A stretch of DNA of 64,000 bases from Apostichopus japonicus. Lineage: Eukaryota > Echinodermata > Holothuroidea > Aspidochirotida > Stichopodidae. The notes beneath the pieces are model-generated. The model saw only the letters and a program-made list of their open reading frames with translations, did no database searches and was not told the origin of the DNA. Of the stretch, positions 48,141 through 60,012 are shown piece after piece. The stretch covers positions 5,510,484 to 5,574,483 of the forward strand of contig NC_092564.1 of the NCBI RefSeq assembly GCF_037975245.1, given 5' to 3'. The position numbers and the translations under genes were made by a program. Position 1 is the stretch's first letter; each line of letters begins with the position of its first letter.

Positions 48141-51100
48141 TGAATGGGCAAAATGTACTTAAAATGTTGTTGTTTTTTTCGTTTTTTTTTTTCCAAGCTA
48201 ATGGGAGCAATAGTCAAAAGTAGTTATTCATTGGTTACAAGGTAACATTTAAACAGATGTGACACTGACACACTGGAGATTTGGAACTCTCTCTCTCTGT
48301 CACTGTCCCTAAGCTTGAAGTACAAAACTGTATAGTGTATAGCATCCTGAGGGATAGATAGATCAGGCACTCCAGGCAAGAAAGGATGCATGTAGCAAAC
48401 TCAGCAACGATGGAGTCTTAAGGTGAAGGACGTAGACATACAACAAAAACGTTATATGTTAGCAATCTTACAGCGAGATACTTGAAGAACCAATTTATAT
48501 CAGATGGAAAAAATGATGGAATTATTACAAATAGGAAACCTGAATTTGAAAAGGATAGCTGGTTCTAACTTGAAAAGGGTATGCACAGTTGCATTTTTCT
48601 AGTCATTCATTGCATGTATACACACAATTCACCCGGATTGGATGTGAAAGCATTTTGTGAATTGAACAGACAAGGAGAACTCAACAGCCAACTGACCAGC
48701 TAAATAGTCTGTATCATCAGACACCATTTGTTGAATATATATCCCTAGTCTCCTCTTACCATACATGCACATGATATTTGTACAATGCACAACACACCAC
48801 TATTCGGCAATGATGAAGTTCTAACAGTTCGTACAATGACTGCACATTGGTCTATGTACTAATTTCATGTGTACATAAGAATAGACATACCTACATACAT
48901 ACATACATGATCATGTAAGCATCCATGGTTATCAGAACAACAGTTTGTGGGGCTGATATCATACGATGGCTTGACCTGTCACCCTTTTATCTGTCTAAGG
49001 TTGGTGTGTAACATGTACTTTAAATACCGTCACACCTGCAACTGCCCATTGTTTGGTATCTTTAATACTGGTTGGTGTCCTTTTAGAAGGTTTAACTGCA
49101 ACATTTGGGGGTTTAAAAAGGAGTGGGGTACGAAATTCCACAAAGTGGAACATGTTTTGATTCAGTTTTTGTCATAATTTTTTCCTATGTTTGCTCCATA
49201 TTAGATATCTTTTAAGTCAGAAATTGTTGCCAACACCTTCCACTATCAACATTTTTCCACTCAAATCAAATCAATTGTATGACCACCCTTAACTATACAG
49301 GCAACCACTGCATACCCATTAATAGCGATCAGCATAGACCGTCTGTAAATCTTAAAAGACATTGATGTTTACGTAGTTACAAACATTTTTACCTGAAACC
49401 AATCTTACTGCTGCCTAGTAACAAAATTAAAACAAGTTCCAACATGCAGAAGAAGAATTAGGCAAGATTTTGGATCTATATGATCATTTTTTGGTTGGTA
49501 AACTTTATTGGCCAAATAAAGATGGCTATAGAAGCATAACACAGTTCATTCACTCTGCATGTAGAACTGGTCAATGGACCGAACTTCCTTATTTTAGTTG
49601 CTGACTTTTCCAAATGAAGATTTACTGTAAAGCTTGATGCTGGACTAGTACAGCTCCACAAAGTACTTGATGACCAAGATGAGATTTGTGGGTAAGGTCA
49701 AAATTCACCTGGCAGTGCCACCATTGCTATCTGTATAGAGGCCACTCCTGTAACAAGTGTAGGGCCCCTATGGCTTTTGACCCCTCTCAAAGCTTGCCAT
49801 TAACCAGGACCTGTAAAGAAAACCTCTAACATTGTAGGGTTTAGCAGTTTCAATACATTCCTGTTTTCTGCTTCCAAATGTCTATGAGGTACAGAAGTTG
49901 AAATGAATATAATTTGTTTCTGATGTGATTCAGATTTCAAACATTTCCTCCCAATCTGTGACCAGTTTTCTGGTGAGTTGGCTTATGGATAGTAGTGAGG
50001 AGGTTGATATGTCTCAGTACTCACAAATGATTGCTTTTCTTTAGTGTCCTTCATTACCTCTGCTTTGACCTTGACCATTATGTTAGGAACCATTTTAAAA
50101 AGTTTTCAGTTGGTCATTATAATTTCATCAGAACTTTCACTCAAACCTCATAAACATTTACACAATGCCAGGTCACAACTTTGGTCCGAAACCCAAACGA
50201 CCACTGTCTCCTAAATTTGTTTTCGCTACTGGACACAAAAACCTGTTGCATTTTTAGTAACATTGTCACACAGACAATTTTTCATGAATTGATATTTCAT
50301 CTCGATTCTAAGTCAAGGGGGTAAATTTTCAGGCTCCTGAAATCTGATGCATTGTTTGAAATTAAAACATTGAACTAACCATCCATGCTAATGAAACTGC
50401 GTTGCATTTGAGCTGCAGATATATCAACCAATTCAGTTGCTTTAAGAAAGGACAAACTTACTACAAGTCCTGCATCAACCGCATACATAGTATGGCTGTG
50501 CAGCTTAACCTCTAAAATAGCAGTCTCATTTCCTGACAAAGATTACTGCAGGGATTCAGTCATTTGCTGTACAAATATTTTAATTATACGACCCACAGAT
50601 CGAAAGAGTGAGTCATGAACAAAATGGCAAACTGTTGAGGACACTTGACTCTGGATAATCATCCAGAGTGTACCATGTAAGGTTAGATGGGATATTAAGA
50701 AATACTAAGAAGCTGGTACCTTGCTAGTAACGAGACCAATGAAATGGGATACCTTCACATAATAAAGTCATTCACCCACGTCCTTATTTTTAGCAGTCAA
50801 CCTATATCGAGAGGGTCGTCTGAAGAACTTGCAGGGGTTGGGTTGGGGCCCAGCTGGGTTAAAAGTCATCAGATTTGCCGACAATTTTGAATGGGTTAAA
50901 CACTGCTTAAACAGTTTTTGAAAGCACGACACTAGAGGCTTGTAGCTGTCCATATTAACCCCAGAAAGTTGAGAGGGTCCAATAGTTGGAAGTCTCAATG
51001 AAAACCAAAGGTAAAAAAGGTACCAAATGTGACTAACTCTAAAAAACAAAAAACAATTAAGTTTCTGTAACAAGGTTTGATCATTCTAGAATATTTTGAT

Positions 51101-51788
51101 GACCCTTTAGCCAATAGGACAAGTGGCTGCTGACGGGATTTTCCAATTGACCAGGTTCCATAAGGTGATCATGAAGCTAATGCATGGCTTGATTGAGAGG
51201 GATGTTAAGCCTTAATGCTGCTGTTTGAAATCTTTTTTAAGTATTAGAATTTTGTGAATGCTTTGTCATTCTAAAATCCATACAACTATAATTTAAATGG
51301 CTTACTGTACCATAGTCAAGTTAAATTTCAAATTAATGAGTGAAAAGTTGGAAATTGGAGGGTTTTATAATGTGCTCTCTGCATGATTTTTGATATACTG
51401 GTATAGGAAAGTTTCCGGCCGATGAAACGATGAGAATCAACCGATAATCTGTAACCATTTCGATGCTTAATTCTTCACCCCTGATTCTAGATGTGGGAAC
51501 ATTTAAGATGTGTGTACATACTTTAATTTCAACCCTTTTTGATACTCGGTAGGTTTTGGTCAAATTAATAAACCAAACATGATGTCAACATGGGAAAATG
51601 GGTAGTTGACTGATAACTTCGAGCCAAAATTAAGAGGACCAAAAAAGAAATAATTGTCAATACTTTTTTCATTTCTGACTACAGACTCTGCATTGTATGT
51701 ATGGCAAGAGAAAAATTGGCACTTATCAAGTTAGCATTGCATGTTCACGTACAGTGTTTCACAGAGTGTCTATTTTTTGACTCTACAG

Positions 51789-52004
51789 TACCCTTTCCGT
51801 CGGTGAAGATCAAGACAGAACCGAAAAGTCCAACATGGGGTCAAAAATCCTGCTCGTTCAACAAGACTCTGGCACAGCCGACCACCAGTACAGAGCAACA
51901 ACAGTTCTCCTTCGACCACAGCTTTTTCCTCGGAGAGAGGGTGGTGATTGGCGGGGGACACCGCGAGGCAAACTTACCCCCGGCAACAGCCGCGGAACAG
52001 TCAG
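51789..52004 (+). CDS. PEA3: PEA3-type ETS factor, coding exon 5
   Basis: 216-bp exon between gactctacag and gtatat, phase 1 in and phase 1 out. It encodes residues 88-159. It starts LPFPSVKIKTEPKSP, which matches vertebrate ETV1 G-L-P-L-K-I-K-K-E-P-H-S-P. IKTE (95-98) fits the sumoylation consensus psi-K-x-E, and KSP (100-102) is a proline-directed phosphosite of the MAPK type. The rest (Gln/Thr-rich, then LPPATAAEQS) is not conserved with vertebrates as far as I can recall. It belongs to the central regulatory region between the activation domain and the ETS domain. Confidence 0.9.
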
Positions 52005-54077
52005 GTATATTCAGACAGGGAGACGTCACTTTATTTATGGCTTCCATCACGTGACTAGATAACGAAATCTCAAACGCTCCTTCCTCACAGAGACAATTTC
52101 TAGAACTCGGTGAAGTTTGTGTGACGATGCAGATAAATATCCACTCGAGAAACCAAAATCTTTAACCTGATTAAAAATTATAAGAATGCTCTCTTTTCGA
52201 TTCCTTAACAAATGGTTTTTAGAAATTTATGTGATGGCAATTGCTGGTGAGTTAGTGTGTGTCTAATGTGTTACAGTTTAGCATGGAAACAATGATATCT
52301 CAAAAAGCATAGGTTTTTAACTTCATACTTGTGGATCAGTGTTATTGAGCCCAAGAAACCTATTGGCTTTTTTCATGGTCAACAATCAGGTTACGTCATC
52401 AAAGTCTGAACTGCAGGAGTAATGCTTCCACGATGGTCATGTTATTTCTTGAAGTTTGAGGTCAGATTTGGAAAACTTGTAAACATGATAACTGTATTAT
52501 AAGCAACTGGTGTGACCATGTAGAGCCACATTATTCAATACCAAAAAAAAGGGAGATTTTTGTTAGGCTTTTTGGTTGGATAAACATATTTGCTGATCAC
52601 TTAAAAAAAAAGGTGATAACTTGAATGCATTTTGCTTAAAACTTTGAACCTTTTTCATCTTATTAATGACATTCTAGCCTCTCTTGTTTATTGGTTGCCC
52701 CATCTAAACAACGTCATCAAGTAAATAAAAAAATGAAGAAGTCCAAGTTTTGTGTGTGTGTCTGTGAGTTCTGATTTGAGGCAGCATGTGCCTTTAAGCC
52801 ACCATATATTACTTGAGTTGTAGGGAGTGGCACGATGACGCGTTAGAATGTACACATAGCCGTATGGTTGAGATGACAAACTGAGTGCATATAAGTTCAA
52901 ATGTGGACTACCACCAGTAATTTTTGAAAAATGACTAGCTCAGCGTGTGGCTTGGGTACACTGTGACTGGCATACATGAGTGTAATTATTCCAAATAAAA
53001 CGGAAAAGATCCAGTTTAAACACAAACTACTGTGTTGTAGTAAGTTTAAAGAACCCAGTGCTGTATACTGTAGCGTGCGCTGTAAGAATTTGTACGGATT
53101 ATTTTTGATATTCGTTTTATGTATTGTGACTTTTTCTCAAGTTGACCTTCTCCAATACCCCTCTTATGGTATGGGGTGGATTGCTGTGATAATTTATAAA
53201 CAGTTCTTGCACAAAATATTAACTTTTTATTTGTATTATAGCTCTGGATAAAACCAAAATATTTTCTTTCTTGGAATGAAACGTGTATTCTTAAGATGGT
53301 GTGATATAGTTTGACGTCAACTGGATTAGGAATAAAAAATAAAAAAACCCTTTTCACGTAGCATTTGTGTTACTCATTTTAAGAGTCGTAGTGGGGGTGT
53401 ATGACCATATGGTTGCTTGTACAGCATTGTATTTAACAAACACTACCAGGGTACTGCTCCTAGCTCAGTTTCCTGGTTTTCCAAGTACAGATGGCTTATC
53501 ATAGGAGTATTCTTACGTGAACTCCTACGTATCTCTTCTGCTTTCTGATCCAATTTACTCTTGAGTGAGATTCTGGTCACATACAAACCTTCTTGAGTCT
53601 TTGTTCATTCTGATTTACACATAATTCTGACTGGGTTTGTGCGCATTTCTGGACACACACTCACATACATACATACACTGATGGGCCTGTGCTCATTCTG
53701 ATCACACACACACACTGTTCATTCTGATCATTCTGTTCATTCTGTTCATTCTGTCATTCTGTTCATTCTGATCACACTGTTCATTCTGATCACACACAGA
53801 ACACTACTGATTCTCTGTTCACTCTGATCACACACAGACATTCCTGAGTCTCTGTTTCATTCTGATCACACACAGATCCACGACTGAGAATGTGCTCATT
53901 ATTATCACACAAAGACACTCCTGAGTGTCTGGTCATTCTGATTGCACACATACCCGAGTCTCATAGCCATAAACATTTTCACATATTTGGACCATAAATT
54001 TTCTTGTTTCTTCTCACTGTGAAAACATGTACAGATGACAATACTAAATTTGTCTCTTTTTTTCTCCATGTCCACAG
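52005..54077 (+). other. ETS gene intron 5
   Basis: 2.1-kb intron ending in tctccatgtccacag. It holds a minisatellite at 53640-53960 and no other recognised feature. Confidence 0.8.
53640..53960. repeat. ttcattctgatcacacacag minisatellite
   Basis: Variable units built from tgttcattctgatcacacac with internal ttctgttca expansions, repeated about a dozen times. It lies just upstream of coding exon 6. Confidence 0.9.
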
Positions 54078-54342
54078 TGCCACATGAAGGCATAGGTATC
54101 AGCCCAGCAGGTTCACCTCAAGCCCCACCCACTGTTTATTCAGATCGGCAAACTCCTCCTGGACCCGCTTCTCCCCTCCAACAGCTTGACGTCAACCTGA
54201 ACATTGTAAAACAGGAGATGCCGTCACCATGCGAGGGGGGCAGCAGTTGCAGTAATTCACCTCCCATACCTCCGCCGTCAACATTCACAAGATGTCGTCA
54301 GGTCGACAGCCCTTCCAGCTCAGGATACTTCAGTAGTAAAAG
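54078..54342 (+). CDS. PEA3: PEA3-type ETS factor, coding exon 6 (Ser/Pro-rich)
   Basis: 265-bp exon between gtccacag and gtttac, phase 1 in and phase 2 out. It encodes residues 160-247: VPHEGIGISPAGSPQAPP, then TPPGPASPLQQL, NIVKQEMPSP and a Ser/Pro-rich tail to GYFSSK. VKQE (203-206) followed by M-P-S-P is a second psi-K-x-E site with an adjacent Ser-Pro. Several SP/TP sites fit MAPK control, as in the family. The donor gtttac is weak, but its phase joins exactly with exon 7 (AG|C giving Ser248), which supports it. Reading past the donor meets a stop at once. Confidence 0.88.
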
Positions 54343-55586
54343 GTTTACAATTTAAATGATTCTATTTGACCTGAAGAAAGTAACTTTGGCATTGCTTGAA
54401 AATGAAAAAAAGTGGTTTGCAAAGCAATTTTCTACAGTATCGGCAATATTTGAAATATATATAACATTATATTTGAGTATGACCCAATCATCAAGAAAAC
54501 TCTTATGAATAAATTATCCAATTCTGTTTATGTCGTATTAGTATGTGGCATATATGGTCACAGACCTATGTATATATGTATACTCTAGATACCCTCAGGA
54601 AGGGTATATTCAACTTCAACACACACACATAGCAGATGGTCCCACAAGGCTTTTCCAACTTCTAGGGTAATTAAATATAGGGTAATATTGATATCGCCAT
54701 CCAGAGAATTCGGAAAAATAGCTGCCTGATTTGCATCTTCTTAAACCAAAAAAAAGAAATACTGCAGCCAACTGTGAGTCCTGAAATAAGCGGGACAATT
54801 CTTCAGTACAATGTTACATTCGTGATCACCATACTATTCCTTTTACACAATGACTTTTGACCAGTTTGCCTATTCAACCAATCATGGATCAACATCTTAG
54901 CTCCCAAGTATCCATGTAGGTCGGCAATGCTCTTCTTTTTGTGAAGTCTATATCCCGAAGGAAATGTGTCGTTTTTCCGACGATGGAAATTATTCTTTTT
55001 CCTTTGGTTCTACCTTTTAATTTATATGCCTAACTGTGCTAAAGAGTTGTCCAAGTGTGAAAAGTCATTAACATTCCCTATTTTTGTTATGTAGTCCTCA
55101 CCTTATTATCAAAGTTAGGCTTAAATTTTAGCATATATATCTGAAAGGTAACTTGCATTTCTTTCATATAAAATTGGGTGCCCTGTTAGCTGTTGCATCG
55201 TAACTTGTGGCTACGGTAGTATATTGCGTTAATCAATTAATTGCGTTAATGAAACAAGCCTGCCAGTGTCAGCCAGAAACCACATATTTTAAAGAAGTGA
55301 AAAGGTCATGAATATTCACGTTCATTGTTTCAATCAGATGTTACCTACACTTCAGACACGGTCTGACCGTCAAGAGTGAACACTTCAACATCAAGTAACT
55401 TATTTTTTATACACTTGTGTATTAATTGTTTCCGGAAAAACATGTTGCGATTGTAGTAGAACAAGTTCACAAGATCCGGAAGACAATTTTCTTTCAAGTT
55501 AAAATAGCAGACAATTATCGTTTAACTCTGTTTATTGAATAGAATCATCCACAAACTTCATTTTGTTACTGCCTTCTGCTTCAGTC

Positions 55587-55618
<32 letters not shown>

Positions 55619-56448
55619 GTTTAAATTATATGATGAAATAGTACCAGCTTTTTTCAGTAGTTATCTTCTTGTTCAAGTAGGGCTATTGAGTTTGGACAAT
55701 ATATTGCACTACCATGAGGGTCTATCAAATGTTGATCATAATTGCAACAAACAAACACTCAGAACCAGCCATGGTTCTGTGGTTTTTATCCACCAACAGG
55801 GATCGCAGGGAACGAGACCCAATAATTCAATTGTTTTCTCATCATGGGAATGATAGAATACTCTCCTTCCCTTGATGTATCCAAATCGTTGATCTTAAAA
55901 AAGTGACAAACATTGGGTATAAACCCATCAAAGTGCATGTTGAATCTTTTGTCCTGAAGTTGAATGCATTAGGGATCCATATTTTTATCTGTACTGAATG
56001 CAACATTGTTTCCACGATGATTTTGATCTCTGTCACAAAAAAAAACTTACTCCCTGTTGGAATGATTTAAAACAGATTGCTTAGGGGGACAATAATGGGT
56101 GGGGGGATGGGGTTGAATGGTGGAATCGTGCTTTTAGTTGAAACTATTATTTACAAAGTAAAATAATGCTGTAAACAAACCTTTAGGTTAGTTGACATTA
56201 ATAATCAAGCATAGAATTTTGCTGTAAGATCTTACAACAGCAGCTTATATGCTTACTTGTAACACTTACACTATTGAATATATTTATGATGATGAAATGG
56301 AACAAAACAGCAATATAGATATATCTATGGCTTTTTCCTGGATTTGTGAAACTTGCTCTTTTGATCATTCTGTAAAAGCTTTTTTTTTATATATATACGA
56401 CAGTAAAGGACGTTCGTTTATAACGTTATCACTATCTCGGAATTTCAG
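54343..56448 (+). other. ETS gene intron 6
   Basis: 2.1-kb intron ending in cggaatttcag, with a TA-rich run at 55586-55616. No other feature is recognised. The open frame that begins at 56249 runs from this intron into exon 7, so its N-terminal half is intronic. Confidence 0.8.
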
Positions 56449-56639
56449 CTTGTCCCCGAGAATACAAAGACAAACATCAGAGCCTTGTTTCACCAACCTA
56501 CCATCAGATGCAGGACCCAGGATGTTTCATCGACAGAGCTCGGAACCATTCTTGACATGCTTCAAACCAGGCAGAATGCCGTCCTTTGAAGACTGCTTGC
56601 CGATCAATATTAAACGTGAGGCCGTCGACTACCAAGATG
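56449..56639 (+). CDS. PEA3: PEA3-type ETS factor, coding exon 7 (RQxSEP repeats)
   Basis: 191-bp exon between ggaatttcag and gtaagg, phase 2 in and phase 1 out. It encodes residues 248-311. LSPRIQRQTSEPCF (249-262) and MFHRQSSEPFLTCF (273-286) match the paired vertebrate ETV1 motifs R-R-Q-L-S-E-P-C and Y-Q-R-Q-M-S-E-P. Those serines (here S258 and S279) are known substrates of kinases such as PKA, RSK and MSK in ETV1. The end, LPINIKREAVDY, parallels the vertebrate P-P-L-M-I-K-Q-E-P-R-D segment and gives a third psi-K-x-E site (IKRE, 302-305). The RQxSEP pair is diagnostic of the PEA3 group. Confidence 0.95.
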
Positions 56640-57829
56640 GTAAGGATTGTCTTAGGCACGCACGCACAAACGGATATATTTGAGAATCTTTTGAGAGTGA
56701 TTGGTTTTGGAAGGTTATAACTTGTAAATACTATCGGGCCTCGTTTAACGAGATCCTCTGCTGCTTGTTATGATATATCTTCTGACCACAGAAGACACGG
56801 TAACATTCAGGTGGAACTTAACCAAGCTTTCATTGAGGTGACAAAACATGTCAGATTACTGTTAAAGCTTTACATACAATTTTGAATAACTGCAGTTGCT
56901 TCAATTAATCACACCTCTGTCCTGCTTTTCACTGTTACAGCAGTTTCAATCTCTGCTTGAGAGAAAAAGGAAAGAATTCCCCCTCCCCCCCACCCTGCCA
57001 GCTAAGACTTTTTTCGCAATATCAAACATCTTCATCATCGGCTCGTAGTGTTAAAGCTTTAGCGGTTTGAAGTTGACTGGTATTTGCTCAGTCTAACAGA
57101 GACGAGGATTGAGCTTTAGCAAAGCAAATTTTTTCTAGCCATTACACAAACAAAGTTTATCTCTGTTTGTTTGATGAATACCTCTAATTACTTCCGTTGA
57201 GATAAAAAAAACTTCCTAAATATTTGTAACAGCAACAACCATCGAGTCTCCCTCTGCCTTGGATCCCAGTCGTGACACAAACTTTGATAACTTATAATCA
57301 AAAATACTTCTAGACTGAATTATATCATGTTGGTATTGCTTCAAAATGTGATCTTTATAGCTTAAAATGTGAATTAAAGATGGAAATTAAGACAGGGTAT
57401 ATCTGTTTTGTCAATTTTTTTTTTTTAGTTTTGTTAAATTTGGTGGTAGATTTGTTAGAGTCTCAAGGGGAGTGGAGCTGTTATTGTTATCTCCAACTGT
57501 ACTATCATTTACAAGGGGCCTTATGGTCTAATGATCAAGAGGGGTAGGGGTTCAAAGTTCTTGAGATTTATTTGTGTACTACACTTATGATCTCTTATCA
57601 GAAAGTCATGTTACTGTCAAGCTGATTTCAGAATTAGGAAAGGAAAACAACAAAAAACCAGTTTGTTGCTCAGAAACCACCTCATTCTTAAATGCAGTAT
57701 TTACTTGTGAGAGGACACTGTATCCTATTTTTTAAAAACTTTCTAACACACTGAAAAACTTATTCAAAGTATTACAAATTAAATTTAAAAATTTCAACCA
57801 CCAAATTTTGAGCTGATGGTGTTTAAAAT

Positions 57830-58650
57830 GGTGGACCCTGTAATAATGTGGGTTGTCTGTTGCCTCAGCAAATTCTGTTATCATTAGAGAGGTTATTATA
57901 GACTCAACTTTGGGCAGACCCTGTAATCATTAGAGCTGATTATATCCTCCATTTTGATGAACCATTTTTATGAGAAGGTGTGATAGCAACTTTAAAACTG
58001 GTATAACATTGCAAACATTAGTGTCGAGCATAGCCTCAATGTTGGTTAAATCTAGTATTCATTACAGCTGATCAATTATCCTTAGAGTTAAGACTGATCA
58101 TAACCCATAATATTGTGTAACTCTGAATATCACTTGGACTGATAATAGACTTCTTGAGTTGGTAACCATGTAGACACTATGGGGACTGATAATATGTGAA
58201 GTTTGTGAATGTTATATAGGTCTGTAGCTAATAATTCTGAGCTGCTCAGGGGGGGGGGACACCAATAGTTTAATGAAGTATGCAATATCTGTGTCCTGTA
58301 ACCTGTGAAGTTTTGTACACATGGGTCTGCACTGCCCCCCCCCCCCACGCCCAAGTCTCCGGGCCTTAGCCAGGCCAGACTCTATAGTCACAAGGAAAGA
58401 TTGTAAACTTGATGCAGGCAAATCTTAATGACCAGGAGAAGTGGTTACTTCAGTTTGGGAAGTACCTCTAATCACTGGTATGGTTCATGATAGCCTAGCT
58501 GGATGGATGCTAGCATTGTATGTGAGGGATCCCTGTAGTCACCAGGATTGATCAAATAGACCTATATGTAAATATAGACCTAGCTGTGTGGACTAACCTT
58601 GTAATCTCTTGGATCGACTATGGTCGTAGTGCAGAAGTATAAAACCCTAT
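57830..58650. repeat. Degenerate tandem zone around 'ctgtaatca...gattgatcata'
   Basis: Phrases such as accctgtaat(c)att, agagctgattata, gactgataatagac, gactgatcataac and ccctgtagtcaccaggattgat recur every 60-100 bp. I read this as an old, strongly diverged tandem array. Unit borders cannot be set by eye. Confidence 0.45.
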
Positions 58651-59609
58651 AATCAGCATCAATATTGAACAGAATGACGACCCTTGGTTTGCTAATATGC
58701 CACAAATGGAGATCAAACTCCTACAGGTGCTAGTAGGTGAGTCTACAATTTACCGCATAGGACATCACATTGGCGGTCACCAAATAACACAAAGAAGTGT
58801 TCACCTAATATACAAAGAATTACACAATCCAGGTTGGTAGGTATTTGATATATTGGGGGGCTCAATTTACCCAGCATCTTCGACATCAAGAAACAGATGC
58901 AAATCTGGTCAGTTCATTTATTAAATACTGCAAAATTGAAACCAGTTTGTGAAAATGCATTGCCCATAACATTTTGGAAACTTGAATCTTTTACCGACAT
59001 TAATGTTGTTGTCAGTAGAGACAATATTAATCTTCTGTTGCAATCCACAGAATATAAATTATGTCAGTGTCACCTGTGAATACACCCACAGTTAACATTT
59101 CTAGATCCATGTACACGATTAAAAGAACGTACAAGATATAAGCCCAGCGATTGTTGATGCCAAGGCGAAATGAGATTCTAGAATTAGTAAACTGAACACA
59201 CAAACTACAGGTCAGCAAGTACGATAGTCTAATCAAACCAAGCACTAATGAACATTAAACTGAGCTCTTTAACAAACAGGAATGGAAAAGCCCAGATGTG
59301 AAAATTTCAGTCATTCACCATTGAGAACAAGGATTGTTCTAAAAGTCTTTTGAGATTGCAGCAGTTTAGTGTAATGGGGGAAAGTAAAGGTAATAAAGAT
59401 GTTAATGAGTAGTTTTGACAACTTCTTACAATTGTCGTTATTGTCATTTGGAATGAATTGTTTTGGTTTCTAGTTTCAGTCCTTACTTGGTTTGAATTGT
59501 TACTAACATTAGCGAACAATCTGTTGCAACCGATATAATCGTACAGTTGGTATTCTATGATATTAATACATCAAAACAGAAAATTGGATATTAAAACAAA
59601 GAATTTAAA

Positions 59610-59655
59610 TATAAGAAAGAAAGGAAGAGAAGAAAGAAAGAAAGAAAGCAAGAGA
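59610..59655. repeat. (GAAA)n tract
   Basis: Imperfect gaaagaaag repeats in intron 7. Confidence 0.85.
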
Positions 59656-59946
59656 AGGTATGGAAGAATTAATTTGGTATAAAAAAGAATTTTTATTCCT
59701 GAAATCAATAGTTTCAGTCCATTGCAGGCCTAAAATTTCTGTCCTTTTGCAGGTTTAGATTTATAAGAGGTCAGATGTGGATGAGCTTCAGTGTGCATCA
59801 TTGCATTTGTACTATGAGGTTTCAAAATCTACTCTTGTGGTCTTGTAGTAACAAGCTAACTTTATTATCTGTTTTTTTTATTTTTTTTTTAATTCCAATG
59901 AGTGTGTGTCCTTCATTATACACAATGTATTTTATCCCCCTGATAG

Positions 59947-60012
59947 ATGTCCCCAACCAATCTGGGTGTAGAGCAACCCTTCCAAAACGATTCTTGGCCC
60001 TGAAAAACGAAG
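59947..60012 (+). CDS. PEA3: PEA3-type ETS factor, coding exon 8 (linker)
   Basis: 66-bp exon between ccctgatag and gtatgg, phase 1 in and phase 1 out. With the split codon it reads DVPNQSGCRATLPKRF then LALKNE (residues 312-333). Vertebrate ETV1 has a small exon at the same point reading V-P-S-C-H-S...F-L-A-H...E-G. The shared D-x-VP, S-x-C, F-L-A and E(G) spacing, plus the phase fit on both sides, support homology. The acceptor has only a moderate pyrimidine tract. In the family the next exons encode a short acidic stretch and then the ETS winged-helix domain; neither is found between here and 64000. Confidence 0.75.

Larger units (their letters stand above)
40219..51788 (+). other. ETS gene intron 4
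   Basis: 11.6-kb intron. It contains a SINE (40332-40647), a LINE fragment within a short tandem array (44900-45265), a 319-bp tandem duplication (47572-48140), and C runs (41265-41276, 47438-47448). No further exon is recognised. Confidence 0.75.
56640..59946 (+). other. ETS gene intron 7
   Basis: 3.3-kb intron ending in ttttatccccctgatag. It holds C and G runs (58247-58257, 58336-58347), a degenerate repeat zone at about 57830-58650, and a GAAA tract at 59610-59655. Confidence 0.75.

Noticed and set aside
56249-56448. N-terminal half of the 144-residue frame that includes exon 7
   Set aside because: It precedes a good acceptor, is AT-rich and has no homology; the phase-2 join with exon 6 shows the exon begins at 56449.
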